This document shows positions 18,301 to 25,919 of a stretch of DNA of 64,000 nt, in pieces. Within the stretch, counting starts at the first letter, position 1. Each line of letters begins with the position of its first letter. The position numbers and the translations under genes are program-made. Source of the stretch: Streptomyces gilvus (GTDB lineage: Bacteria > Actinomycetota > Actinomycetes > Streptomycetales > Streptomycetaceae); the NCBI RefSeq assembly GCF_022513565.1, contig NZ_JAKWBE010000026.1:1-64000 (forward strand). Direction: 5' to 3'. The notes under the pieces were generated by a model. The model saw only the letters and a program-made list of their open reading frames with translations. It searched no databases and was not told where the DNA came from.

Positions 18301-19292
18301 CCGGAGGCTGCGCCGTCTGCGCCCGGACCGGCGTGCGCGCTCGGGGCGGGTGTCATGCCGGGGGCGAGGAATTCGCCTGGCCTGGATGCCGCACCCGGCC
18401 TGGATGCCGCACCCGGCCTGGATGGCACGCCCGGCCCTGATGCCGCACCCGGCCGGGATGCCACGCCCGGCCCTGCTGCCGCGCCCGGCCGGGATGGCAT
18501 CCCCGGCCGGGATGACGTCCCGGGCGCTCCCCCGCCACCCGGCGCGTACCACTCCTCCGGGCCTTCCGGGTGGAGCAACTCCCCGTACAGGGACCTCAGT
18601 TCGGGGCCGGGGTCGGCTCCCAGCCGGTCCGCGAGCAGTTGTCGTACGTCCTCGAAGGCGGCCAGGGCCTCCGCCGTGCGGCCGGCGTCGCGCAGGGCGC
18701 GCAGGCGCAGGGACTGGAGGGGTTCGTCGAGGGGGTGGGCGTCGCACAGGGCGGTCAGTTCGGGCAGCGACTGTTCGGCCTGGCCCAGGGCGAGCGCGGC
18801 GGTGTGGCGGGCGCGCAGGGCGTCGAGGCGGCGGTTCTCCAGACGGGCCGTCTGCGCGGTGCCGTCGGGGAGGTCGGCGAGGACGGGGCCGTGCCACAGG
18901 GCGAGGGCGTCGTCGAGGGCACCGGCCGCCTTGGCGGGGTCGCCGTCGGCCAGGGCACGGGTGCCCTCGCCGGTGAGCCGTTCGAAACGGTGCAGGTCGA
19001 CGTCGTCGGGCGGGGCGGTGAGGCGGTAGCCGCCCTCCACCGAGGCGATCGCGTCCGCGCCGAGCGCCCGCCGCAGCCGTCCGACGAGCGCCTGCAGCGC
19101 GCCCGACGCGTCGGCGGGCGGGTCGCCGTCCCAGACCTCGTCGACGAGCGTGCGGACGGGCACGGTGCGGCCGGCCCGCAGGGCGAGCACGGTGAGCAGG
19201 GCACGCAGCCGCGCCCCGCCGACGGCGACGGGGCTGCCGTCCGGCCGGAACGCCTGGGCTGTACCGAGGATGCGATAGCGCACGGGGTCCAT
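15384..19292 (-). CDS. AfsR/SARP-like giant regulator (trans_reg_C, BTAD, NB-ARC, TPR)
   Basis: The protein has 1302 residues. Residues ~1-95 are an OmpR-like winged helix (RYRILGTAQAF...LVDEVWDGDPP). Residues ~100-245 are a bacterial transcriptional activation domain. A long low-complexity linker follows (~250-460). The NB-ARC/STAND ATPase starts with TSFVGREADIE and the P-loop GPGGAGKTRL near 500, and has LIVLDNCEHV as Walker B. The C-terminal ~500 residues are TPR-like helices. This is the architecture of AfsR-type activators, which integrate signals through the NB-ARC/TPR part and activate secondary-metabolite promoters. It is convergent with the DrrAB-type operon, whose promoter carries SARP-style heptamers, so regulation of that pump is likely but unproven. 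Confidence 0.93.
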   Translation of the reverse strand: MDPVRYRILGTAQAFRPDGSPVAVGGARLRALLTVLALRAGRTVPVRTLVDEVWDGDPPADASGALQALVGRLRRALGADAIASVEGGYRLTAPPDDVDLHRFERLTGEGTRALADGDPAKAAGALDDALALWHGPVLADLPDGTAQTARLENRRLDALRARHTAALALGQAEQSLPELTALCDAHPLDEPLQSLRLRALRDAGRTAEALAAFEDVRQLLADRLGADPGPELRSLYGELLHPEGPEEWYAPGGGGAPGTSSRPGMPSRPGAAAGPGVASRPGAASGPGVPSRPGAASRPGAASRPGEFLAPGMTPAPSAHAGPGADGAASGTPAPATPASGATASGATASAATAPATPASGVTASGMPASGVTASGMPAPGTPASGVTASGMPASGATASGMPAPGTPAPGTPASSTPGFTTGAHPTAAHTPPAPDDGAPNPTSPSAPAPASATAATPAPTPQPPGNLRARLTSFVGREADIEAIRGDLGAARLVTLLGPGGAGKTRLSQEAAEAVRDGARDGVWLAELAPVDHPDAVPEAVLTAVGARETVLHGAGAEAMRAAGNDRHDDPVERLAEHCGRRRMLIVLDNCEHVVEAAARLVEELLERCPELTVLATSREPLGVPGELLRPVEPLPEPVALRLFADRGAAARPGFRVEDDPAACAEICRRLDGLPLGIELAAARLRMLTPRQIADRLDDRFRLLTSGSRTVLPRQQTLRAVVDWSWDLLDEEERDVLRRLSVFAGGCDLAAAEAVCGPAALEALGSLVDKSLVVAAPSRDEADGEMRYRLLETVAEYAGERLDETAGARSAAERAHLTYYRELARTTDPLLRGPGQLAAVRRLEREYENLRTALRRAVADRDEQEGLCLVLSLSWYWQMRDLRIEARNWASEVQELGPDPFTEPVRPAAPVWERCTDTPPPWSGEVLEEARRGIHLVHLACMDSELDAWENQHAQTKLRSIAATYEPGMPQTCRLPGSFWFFAILLTGDMERLQDVVLATVETCRTTPGYEWELAAALQMRANLLANRSDWAGDAIRDAEEALAIYERLGDLWGTAEALSARAESHERKGKWHAAAADYERAIERADRLGARAQKTVLNARLGSALLETGQAERGERLLRDVIADRDGARNEAMPASRMFLAGWLGLTGRIPEAREQLRLLREQFGIAHFVIFDAFILGSEAWLEAMDGCYEECLGLVRRALEKSGDPLALTIAPQMRTMYLHTAALALAGADGGARARDGARCLRAGDSMLPPTHVPTTIERTMRSGAERELRAVLGDAAYESAYAEGGDLSVEEAAALV
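18028..18530 (-). repeat. intragenic tandem repeats encoding the regulator's linker
   Basis: Two different minisatellites lie side by side. At ~18028-18310 the unit is 15 bp, coding pentapeptides of the type ASGVT/ASGMP/APGTP. At ~18362-18530 the unit is ~18 bp, coding PG-rich hexapeptides such as PGAASR/PGVPSR. All units are multiples of three, so copy-number change alters linker length without breaking the frame. Confidence 0.85.
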
Positions 19293-19332
19293 TGTCTCCG
19301 GTGGCTCGGGGGCCGGTCACGGGATTCGGTCG

Positions 19333-19388
19333 GGCGGGGTGGCGGAGTGGCGGAGTGGCGGGGTGGCGGGGTGGCGGGGTGGCGGGGG
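19333..19388. repeat. seven 8-bp tandem repeats upstream of the AfsR-like gene
   Basis: Units of GGCGGRGT run without interruption from 19333 to 19388 (GGCGGGGT, GGCGGAGT twice, GGCGGGGT three times, GGCGGGGG). They lie 41 bp upstream of the regulator's start codon and 137 bp upstream of the protease gene, in the divergent promoter region. Confidence 0.8.
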
Positions 19389-19524
19389 CGAAGCCGGAGC
19401 ACATGGCCCGTCCGAGCCATGCCCCACCTTCCCCGGAACCTCGGGCCCACCGCGAGACGTTTTCACCTGTGCCCGGTACCGTCGGGCGTCCCATCGCGTG
19501 CACGTTCAGTCCAGGGAGCCACCA

Positions 19525-20325
19525 GTGACCACCGCGACCAGCCGCCACAGTGACCGGCGGATGAGCCCCGTCTTCGTCGGCATTCTCGCCGTCACGGCGG
19601 TCACCGGCTGGGCCACCTGGTCCGGTTTCGCCGAGCAGCCGGGCGTGGCCGTGTTCCTGTTCGTGACCGCGGCCTGGGTGGTGTCCCTGTGCCTGCACGA
19701 GTACGCGCACGCCCGCACCGCCCTGCACAGCGGCGACATCACCGTCGGCAGCAAGGGCTACCTGAGCCTCAATCCTCTCGCCTATACGCATGCCCTGCTC
19801 AGCATCGTACTGCCGGTGCTGTTCGTGATCATGGGCGGGATCGGTCTGCCGGGCGGTGCCGTCTTCATCGAGCGGAACCGGATCCGGGGCCGCTGGCGGC
19901 ACAGTCTCATCTCCGCCGCCGGCCCGCTGACGAACGTCCTGTTCGCCGTCGTCTGCACGGCCCCGTTCTGGCTGCACGCCCTGGACGGCGTCCCCCGCGA
20001 CTTCCGCTTCGCGCTCGCCTTCCTCGCGCTGCTCCAGGTCACGGCCGCGCTCCTGAACTTCCTGCCCGTGCCCGGCCTCGACGGCTACGGCGTCATCGAG
20101 CCCTGGCTGTCGTACAAGGTCAAGCGTCAGGTGGAGCCGTTCGCGCCGTTCGGCCTGCTGTTCGTGTTCGCGCTGCTGTGGGTGCCGTCGGTCAACAGCG
20201 CCTTCTTCGACGTGATCGACTCGATCCTGCGCAGCCTGGGAATCAACGAGTTCGACTCGTACTGCGGTCAGAATCTCTACCGCTTCTGGCAGAGCACGAA
20301 CGAGGTCTGCTCGATCAGCTCGTGA
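19525..20325 (+). CDS. site-2 protease family (M50) membrane metalloprotease
   Basis: The 266-residue polytopic protein carries the zinc motif HEYAH (His58, Glu59, His62), the second segment NPLAYTH, and the third ligand motif LPVPGLDGYGV late in the sequence. This matches the M50 family in which membrane-embedded proteases cut membrane-bound anti-sigma factors or clear signal peptides. It lacks a PDZ domain, as in short actinobacterial members. The start is GTG 19525 behind CAGGGAG. Its last 11 bases overlap a convergent small membrane protein gene. Confidence 0.9.
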   Translation: MTTATSRHSDRRMSPVFVGILAVTAVTGWATWSGFAEQPGVAVFLFVTAAWVVSLCLHEYAHARTALHSGDITVGSKGYLSLNPLAYTHALLSIVLPVLFVIMGGIGLPGGAVFIERNRIRGRWRHSLISAAGPLTNVLFAVVCTAPFWLHALDGVPRDFRFALAFLALLQVTAALLNFLPVPGLDGYGVIEPWLSYKVKRQVEPFAPFGLLFVFALLWVPSVNSAFFDVIDSILRSLGINEFDSYCGQNLYRFWQSTNEVCSISS

Positions 20326-20494
20326 CCCGCCGGGCGTCCCGGGCGCGCTTGAGGTAGTACCAGCACATGTTCGACGACAGGCTCGCCAGCAGCACCCACA
20401 CGACGCCCAGCCAGCTGCCCTGGACGAAGGAGACCACGGCCGCGGCCACGGAGAGCACGCAGACGATCAGGGCGTAGAGGGCGAGGCGGGGCAT
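20315..20494 (-). CDS. small membrane protein, 59 aa
   Basis: ATG 20494 with AGGAG ten bases upstream opens a 59-residue ORF that begins MPRLALYALIVCVLSVAAA. It has two hydrophobic helices separated by FVQGSWLGV and a basic tail (YYLKRARDARRVTS). Coding bias is strong. It overlaps the 3' end of the convergent site-2 protease gene by 11 bp and precedes no obvious operon partner. Function is unknown; it would span the membrane twice with a positively charged cytoplasmic end. Confidence 0.75.
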   Translation of the reverse strand: MPRLALYALIVCVLSVAAAVVSFVQGSWLGVVWVLLASLSSNMCWYYLKRARDARRVTS

Positions 20495-20568
20495 TTCGGT
20501 CGGCTCCTGTCAGCGGCTCGGGGAAGGGCTCGGGGGACACTGCTACGGCTCCAGTGTCCCCCACCCGC

Positions 20569-21279
20569 TCACACGTCCGTGACACGGAGCCCGGCGTGGG
20601 CCTTGTAGCGCCGGTTGACGGAGATCAGGTTGGCGACCAGGGACTCGACCTGGTGGGCGTTGCGCAGCCGGCCCGCGAAGATGCCGCGCATGCCGGGGAT
20701 GCGGCCCGCGAGCGCCTGAACGATCTCGACGTCGGCCCGCACCTCGCCCAGCACCATCACATCGGTGTCGATCTCGGCGATCTCCGGGTCCTGGAGCAGC
20801 ACGGCCGACAGATGGTGGAAGGCGGCGGTCACCCGCGAGTCCGGCAGCAGGGCCGCGGCCTGCTCCGCCGCGCTGCCCTCCTCCGGCTTGATCGCGTAGG
20901 CGCCCTTCTTGTCGAAGCCGAGCGGGTTCACGCAGTCGACGACCAGCTTCCCGGCCAGCTCCTCGCGGAGCGACTCCAGGGTCTTGCCGTGCCCGTCCCA
21001 CGGTACGGCGACGATCACGACGTCACTGCGGCGCGCGCACTCGGCGTTGTCGGCGCCCTCGACGCCGTGCCCGAGTTCCCCGGCGGCGGTCTGCGCCCGG
21101 TCGGCGGCCCGCGAGCCGATGATCACCTTCTGGCCGGCCTTGGCGAGCCGGTAGGCCAGCCCCTTGCCCTGCGGCCCGGTCCCGCCGAGCACCCCGACGA
21201 CGAGCCCGGAGACATCGGGGAGGTCCCAAGGGTCCTTGGCGGGGGCGGGAGTCTGTGCGGCACTGTCGGTAGAGGTCAT
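20569..21279 (-). CDS. npdG: F420-dependent NADP reductase
   Basis: The 236-residue protein has the Rossmann motif VGVLGGTGPQGKGLAYRLA and the NADP-binding segment VIIGSRAADRAQ. The VDCVNPLGFDKKGAYAI and AFHHLSAVLL stretches are typical of NADPH-dependent F420 reductases. The enzyme interconverts NADPH + F420 and NADP+ + F420H2 in the cytoplasm, feeding F420H2 to reductases of secondary metabolism. The N-terminal ~20 residues form a Pro-rich extension common in Streptomyces copies. It is monocistronic, with ATG 21279 as start. Confidence 0.92.
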   Translation of the reverse strand: MTSTDSAAQTPAPAKDPWDLPDVSGLVVGVLGGTGPQGKGLAYRLAKAGQKVIIGSRAADRAQTAAGELGHGVEGADNAECARRSDVVIVAVPWDGHGKTLESLREELAGKLVVDCVNPLGFDKKGAYAIKPEEGSAAEQAAALLPDSRVTAAFHHLSAVLLQDPEIAEIDTDVMVLGEVRADVEIVQALAGRIPGMRGIFAGRLRNAHQVESLVANLISVNRRYKAHAGLRVTDV

Positions 21280-21431
21280 GGGCCGACTTTACGTCCGCCC
21301 CGCCCCCGGCGATCAGGTGAGCCGCGTCACGGACAGCCGCCGGAAGAGGTGGGCCGCTCCGCTCCCCCGGTCGGGCGAATTCGGGGGGAACCGCGGGCCA
21401 CGCGTGCCGGTTTGGTGCAGGATGCGGGCCC

Positions 21432-22049
21432 ATGGACGCCGTACGGGTCGCGTTGCTGCGTGAAGTCCTCGCCGGGACCGAGTGGTTGGGGGCCACCCGG
21501 CGGTTCGCGGGGGCACTGCGCGGGTCGGTGGTCTCGCACGGGGGCGGGCTGCTGCTGGTGGGGACGCCGGAGTACGAGCCCTGGCATCTGGCCGCGCATC
21601 TGGTGGACGAGGCCGCGTGGTCGGGCACGCCGGAGCTGGCGCCGACTCTGGTACGGCACGGGGCGCGCGCGTCGGATCCGGCCCATCTGTCGGTCGGGCT
21701 CGGGCGGCTGGCGGCGGCCCGGCGGGGTGAGACGCTGCTGGTGGTGTCGCCCTCGGGGGTGCCGGGCGAGGCGCCGGACGTGCCGCTGCTGGAGCGGGTG
21801 CACGACGCGCGGCGGGCCGGGGCGACGGTGCTGGCGCTGGGCGGCGGCGAGGGCGAGTTGGAGTCGATGGCCCATGAGTCGCTCGCCGTCCCGGACGGTT
21901 CCGAGCTGGACCTGGACACGGTGCAGCATCTGGTCAGCGCGGCGGCCGGCGAGAACTCCCTGCCGGCTCCGCGCGTGCACCGGCGGCTGCGCGACCGTCT
22001 CTCCCGGCTGGCGGACCAGCTGACGGCACCGCCGCCGAGCGGCTGGTAG
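21432..22049 (+). CDS. conserved hypothetical protein, possible SIS-like fold
   Basis: The 205-residue soluble protein shows alternating beta-strand/helix segments (SHGGGLLLVGTPEYE, GETLLVVSPSGVPGEAPDV, AGATVLALGGGEGELESMAHESLAV). This pattern resembles a sugar-isomerase (SIS) or Rossmann-like domain, but no catalytic motif is diagnostic. It is a widespread Streptomyces family. The start is ATG 21432; a CAGGAT -10-like element lies only a few bases upstream, so the transcript may be nearly leaderless. It is divergent from npdG. Confidence 0.75.
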   Translation: MDAVRVALLREVLAGTEWLGATRRFAGALRGSVVSHGGGLLLVGTPEYEPWHLAAHLVDEAAWSGTPELAPTLVRHGARASDPAHLSVGLGRLAAARRGETLLVVSPSGVPGEAPDVPLLERVHDARRAGATVLALGGGEGELESMAHESLAVPDGSELDLDTVQHLVSAAAGENSLPAPRVHRRLRDRLSRLADQLTAPPPSGW

Positions 22050-22110
22050 GGGCCGTAGCGCGGGAAAAGCGGTTGCTCCCGGTCCGCGCACCGGCCGACC
22101 ATGACCGGTC

Positions 22111-22708
22111 GTGACCGACGACTCCCCCGCACCCGCCTCCCGGCTCCGCGCAATCCTGCCCGACCTCACACCCTGGCGGGCCTCCGCCGACTTCCGGCGG
22201 CTGTGGGTGTCGGGGGCGATCTCGACGTTCGGGAGCTTCCTGACGTTCGTCGCGCTGCCGGTGCAGTTGAAGGAGCTGACGGACTCGACGGCCGCGGTCG
22301 GCGCGATCGGAGCGGTGGAGCTGCTGCCGCTGGTGCTGTTCGGGCTGTACGGCGGCGCGCTCGCCGACGCGCTGGACAAGCGCCGGCTGATCATCTGGAC
22401 GGAGGCCGGGCAGGGGCGCCATGTGGAACCAGACGATCCCGGACGAGCTGCGCGGGCGGCTCGCCGGGATCGAACTGCTGTCGTACTCCATCGGCCCCAC
22501 CGTGGGCCAGGTCCGCTCCGGCGGATTCGCCGCCTGGTGGGGCGTACGGACGTCCGTGTGGTCCGGCGGCCTGCTGTGCGCGGGCGCGGTGGGCCTGCTC
22601 GCCCTGTGCCTGCCGGGGCTGATGGCCTACGACGTCCGCACGAACGAGCACGCGCTGCGGCTGCGCGACCGGCGGACGGCGGCCGCACCGGCCGAGGCCG
22701 GGGCCTGA
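22111..22708 (+). pseudogene. MFS transporter pseudogene with large internal deletion
   Basis: The first ~90 codons from GTG 22111 encode an MFS N-terminus (FRRLWVSGAISTFGS, LLPLVLFGLYGGALADALDKRRL). At about 22410 the reading frame shifts. The next frame (22421-22708) encodes the C-terminal part of the same family (MWNQTIPDELRGRLAGIELL, TSVWSGGLLCAGAVGLLALC). Intact relatives are about 400 residues, so roughly 200 codons are missing at the junction and the two parts are out of frame. The product cannot be functional unless the deletion is an assembly error. Confidence 0.85.
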
Positions 22709-22939
22709 TCAGTCCTCGTCCGCGCTCCCCGCGGGGGCGTCATGCCACTTGGGGTCGTTCTCCCACTCGAGGTTGCGCTCCCGCGCGGTCTGCATCGCGT
22801 GCTCGGCCTCCTGCCGGGAGGCGTACGGCCCGAACCGGTCCTTGGCGGGACACTCCGGCCCCTCCTCCACCTTCTTGTGCTCGAGGCAGTAGAACCACTC
22901 CCCCGGCTTCCCGACCGTCCGCTTCTTGAACAAGGCCAT
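22709..22939 (-). CDS. small conserved hypothetical protein, 76 aa
   Basis: MALFKKRTVGKPGEWFYCLEH begins a 76-residue charged soluble protein with two cysteines and a repeat-like FGPYASRQEAEHAMQTARER segment. This is reminiscent of a short SPOR-like element, although no family call is firm. ATG 22939 follows AGGAG at good spacing. It lies between the MFS pseudogene (adjacent stop codons, convergent) and the divergently transcribed methionine aminopeptidase gene. It is typical of Streptomyces and of unknown function. Confidence 0.8.
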   Translation of the reverse strand: MALFKKRTVGKPGEWFYCLEHKKVEEGPECPAKDRFGPYASRQEAEHAMQTARERNLEWENDPKWHDAPAGSADED

Positions 22940-22997
22940 GACCAGCTCCTCTCGCCACCGACATGTTCCCCCACCCCGGCTCGTTAGACTCGCTGGC

Positions 22998-23855
22998 ATG
23001 TCTGGCCAGTCGCTGCTCGTACCAGGGGAGCTCTCTCCCACCCGTTCCGTTCCCGGTAACATCCGCCGGCCCGAGTACGTCGGCAAGCCCGCGCCGGCGC
23101 CGTACACCGGGCCGGAGGTGCAGACGCCCGAGACGGTCGAGGCGATGCGGGTCGCCGGGCGGATCGCCGCCCGGGCGATGGAGGAGGCCGCGAAGCTCAT
23201 CTCGCCCGGGGTGACCACGGACGAGCTGGACAGGGTGGCGCACGAGTACATGTGCGACCACGGGGCCTACCCCTCGACGCTCGGCTACCGCGGCTTTCCC
23301 AAGTCCCTGTGCACCAGCGTCAACGAGGTGATCTGCCACGGCATTCCGGACTCGACGCTGCTGCGGGACGGCGACATCGTCAACCTGGACGTGACGGCGT
23401 ACATCGGCGGGGTGCACGGCGACAACAACGCCACGTATCTGGTCGGGGACGTCGACGAGGAGAGCCGGCTGCTGGTGGAGCGCACCCGGGAGTCGCTGAC
23501 CCGCGCGATCAAGGCGGTCAAGCCGGGCCGGCAGATCAACGTCATCGGGCGGGTCATCGAGTCGTACGCCAAGCGGTTCGGGTACGGGGTGGTGCGGGAC
23601 TTCACCGGGCACGGGATCAACTCCTCGTTCCACTCCGGCCTGATCATCCCGCACTACGACAGCCCGCACGCGACGACCGTGATGCAGCCCGGCATGACGT
23701 TCACGATCGAGCCGATGCTGACGCTGGGGACGCACGAGTACGACATGTGGGACGACGGCTGGACGGTCGTCACCAAGGACCGCAGGCGCACGGCCCAGTT
23801 CGAGCACACGCTGGTGGTGACGGAGACCGGCGCGGACATCCTGACGCTGCCGTAG
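22998..23855 (+). CDS. map: methionine aminopeptidase, type I
   Basis: The 285-residue enzyme removes the initiator methionine from nascent proteins. The metal-binding residues are in place: DVTAYIGGVHGDNN (Asp, Asp), GHGI (His), FTIEPM (Glu) and QFEHT (Glu). An N-terminal extension of ~40 residues (PTRSVPGNIRRPEYVGKP) carries the actinobacterial proline-rich linker. The start is ATG 22998; there is no ribosome binding site, but TAGACT at 22985-22990 is a good -10, so the message may be leaderless. It is one of the usual two or more map copies in Streptomyces. Confidence 0.95.
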   Translation: MSGQSLLVPGELSPTRSVPGNIRRPEYVGKPAPAPYTGPEVQTPETVEAMRVAGRIAARAMEEAAKLISPGVTTDELDRVAHEYMCDHGAYPSTLGYRGFPKSLCTSVNEVICHGIPDSTLLRDGDIVNLDVTAYIGGVHGDNNATYLVGDVDEESRLLVERTRESLTRAIKAVKPGRQINVIGRVIESYAKRFGYGVVRDFTGHGINSSFHSGLIIPHYDSPHATTVMQPGMTFTIEPMLTLGTHEYDMWDDGWTVVTKDRRRTAQFEHTLVVTETGADILTLP

Positions 23856-23874
23856 CCCGGTCGCCGCCGGTGTG

Positions 23875-24531
23875 TCAGCGCTCCGGCTGGCGTTCCAGGT
23901 AGACGCGGCCGCCGATCTCCACCCAGCCGTAGGGCTGCGGGGCGGTGAGGATCTGGGAGCCGGCGCCCTGGGTGATGTTGAGGGCGCGGCCCAGGCGGTC
24001 GGTGAGCAGCAGGGCCGCGGCGCCGGTCGCCTCGTCCTCGTCGATGCCGTCGTCGCGGCCGGGGAAGCCGCGGGCGCGGATCCGGCCGGCCGCCTCGTCC
24101 TCCCAGGCCCAGGCGTAGATCCACTCGCCCTTGGGCGGCACCTGCAGGTCGTCGACCTCGGCGGCTGAGGCGTACTGGCGCAGGGTGCGCGGCGGGACCC
24201 ACTCGGCCCGGGCCTCGATCCAGCAGAACTCGCCGTCCTGGCGCGCGCCGACGAGACCGGCCGGGGTGACCAGTTCCTCCACGTCGAGCAGCCAGGCCGC
24301 GCCGACGCAGGGGTAGCCCGCGAAGGGCAGCCGTACGGAGGGCGTGTAGATGTCGATGACGCCGCGCTCGGGGTCGTCGACGAACACGGTCTCGCTGAAC
24401 CCGAGTTTCGCGGCGAACGCCTGTCGCTCCGCGGGGTCGGGCAGGACGGATCCCTCGCGGACGACGCCGAGTTCGTTGCCGTATCCGCCGTTGGGCGCGC
24501 AGAAGACGCGGAGCACGTCGTAGTCGGTCAC
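23875..24531 (-). CDS. PhzF-family isomerase-like protein
   Basis: The 218-residue protein shows PhzF-family motifs: FSETVFV, the PFAGYPCVGAAWLL segment equivalent to PFAGHPTLG, and DEDEATGAAALLLTDRLGRALNITQGAGSQI near the C-terminus. PhzF-fold proteins are isomerases or epimerases with a catalytic Glu; here the SETVF region would supply it. It is shorter than the ~280-residue canonical members, so the central part is compressed. The start is GTG 24531. Its substrate is unknown, and it is convergent with map. Confidence 0.8.
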   Translation of the reverse strand: MTDYDVLRVFCAPNGGYGNELGVVREGSVLPDPAERQAFAAKLGFSETVFVDDPERGVIDIYTPSVRLPFAGYPCVGAAWLLDVEELVTPAGLVGARQDGEFCWIEARAEWVPPRTLRQYASAAEVDDLQVPPKGEWIYAWAWEDEAAGRIRARGFPGRDDGIDEDEATGAAALLLTDRLGRALNITQGAGSQILTAPQPYGWVEIGGRVYLERQPER

Positions 24532-24664
24532 GGGGGCATTGAAACATCCAGCGCGGCTTTGAATTTCCCTTGACCATTACTTGGGGTGCGTTTTAGGTCA
24601 GCGTGATCGTTCCGTGCCCGTACGGCGTCCATGAGAGCTGAATCACCGCGTGGCTGGGTATCAC

Positions 24665-24698
24665 TCAGGTAAGCCTTAGGTAAGTTAGGCGAGCCTCA
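24665..24698. promoter_or_regulatory. candidate DmdR1/IdeR iron boxes before the efe operon
   Basis: Two overlapping 19-mers resemble the actinobacterial iron box TTAGGTTAGGCTAACCTAA: TCAGGTAAGCCTTAGGTAA (24665-24683, about 13 of 19) and GTAAGTTAGGCGAGCCTCA (24680-24698, about 14 of 19). They sit 54-87 bp upstream of efeO, where a Fe2+-loaded repressor would block transcription in iron-replete cells. Confidence 0.6.
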
Positions 24699-24751
24699 CC
24701 AATCTTTTGGTCCGTCCGACACGCGTTTTCTCGCCACCTCTTGGAGCCTGC

Positions 24752-25906
24752 ATGCGAGCCGCCAGACTCTCCGTCGTCACCGCCGTCGCCAGTGCGGCGG
24801 CCCTGACCGCCGTCACGGGATGCACCGAGAAAAGCGAGGCCGCGAGCGGTGACCGCGTCATCAGCGTGAGCGCGACGGACTCCAAGTGCGAGACCTCCAA
24901 GAAGGAGATATCCGCCGGCCATGTCGAGCTGGCCATCGAGAACAAGGGCTCCAAGATCACCGAGGTCTACGTCCTCTTCCCGGACGACCGGGTCGTCACC
25001 GAGCGCGAGAACATCGGCCCCGGCACCAAGCAGAAGGTCACCGCCGAGGTGAAGGCCGGCGCCTACCAGATCGCCTGCAAGCCCGGCATGAAGGGCAAGG
25101 GCATCCGGCAGACACTCACGGTCACCGGCTCGGGCTCGGCCGCCAAACGGAACCCGCAGCTCGACAAGGCCGTCGCCGCCTACCGCGAGTACGCGCAGGA
25201 GCAGGCCGACGCGACGATCCCGAAGGTGGAGACGCTCGCCAAGGCGATCAAGGCCGGCGACCTCAAGGCCGCCCAGAACGCCTACGCCCCCTCCCGCGTC
25301 GGCTGGGAGCGCACCGAGCCGATCGCCGAGTCCTTCGGCGACATCGACCCCAAGACCGACACCCGCGCCGACGGCCTGGAGGCCGGACAGAAGTGGACCG
25401 GCTGGCACGCGCTGGAGAAGGCGCTGTGGCAGGACAAGAAGATCGGCGCCGAGCAGAAGACCCTCGCCGACCAGCTGGTCACCGATCTGAAGGACTGGCA
25501 GCAGCGGGTCGGCAAGGCGGAGATCACCCCGACCTCCATGGCCAACGGCGCCAAGGAACTGCTCGACGAGGTCGCCACCGGCAAGGTCACCGGCGAGGAG
25601 GACCGCTACGCGCACACCGACCTGAGCGACTTCAAGGCCAACGTCGAGGGCGCCCAGAAGGCGTACGAGCTGCTCAAGCCGGTCGCGCAGAAGAACGACA
25701 AGGCGCTGACCACCGAGCTGGACACGCAGTTCGCCGCGCTGAACAGCACGCTCGACAAGTACCGCTCCACCAAGGCGCGGGACAAGGCGCAGAACGGCTT
25801 CGTGTCGTACGACACCGTCACCAAGGAGCAGCGCAAGGAGCTCTCGGACGCGGTGAACGCGCTCGCCGAGCCCCTGTCGAAGCTCGCCGCCGCCGTCGTG
25901 AAGTAG
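24752..25906 (+). CDS. efeO: EfeO: iron-uptake lipoprotein with cupredoxin and M75 domains
   Basis: The 384-residue protein begins with a lipoprotein signal ending LTAVTGC, so it is anchored outside the membrane. An N-terminal cupredoxin-like domain (ITEVYVLFPDDRVVTERE) is followed by a C-terminal imelysin/M75 domain with the GWHALEKALW motif (HxxE) that binds metal. In EfeUOB systems EfeO is thought to bind ferrous or ferric iron and hand it to EfeU. It is the first gene of the operon, ahead of efeB by 13 bp, and lies behind the candidate iron boxes. Confidence 0.95.
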   Translation: MRAARLSVVTAVASAAALTAVTGCTEKSEAASGDRVISVSATDSKCETSKKEISAGHVELAIENKGSKITEVYVLFPDDRVVTERENIGPGTKQKVTAEVKAGAYQIACKPGMKGKGIRQTLTVTGSGSAAKRNPQLDKAVAAYREYAQEQADATIPKVETLAKAIKAGDLKAAQNAYAPSRVGWERTEPIAESFGDIDPKTDTRADGLEAGQKWTGWHALEKALWQDKKIGAEQKTLADQLVTDLKDWQQRVGKAEITPTSMANGAKELLDEVATGKVTGEEDRYAHTDLSDFKANVEGAQKAYELLKPVAQKNDKALTTELDTQFAALNSTLDKYRSTKARDKAQNGFVSYDTVTKEQRKELSDAVNALAEPLSKLAAAVVK

Positions 25907-25919
25907 GGACGAGACGACC

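Noticed and set aside
17983..19977. Arg/Pro-rich open frame in the AfsR-like locus
   Set aside because: It overlaps the regulator and protease genes in another frame and has no domain or plausible composition.
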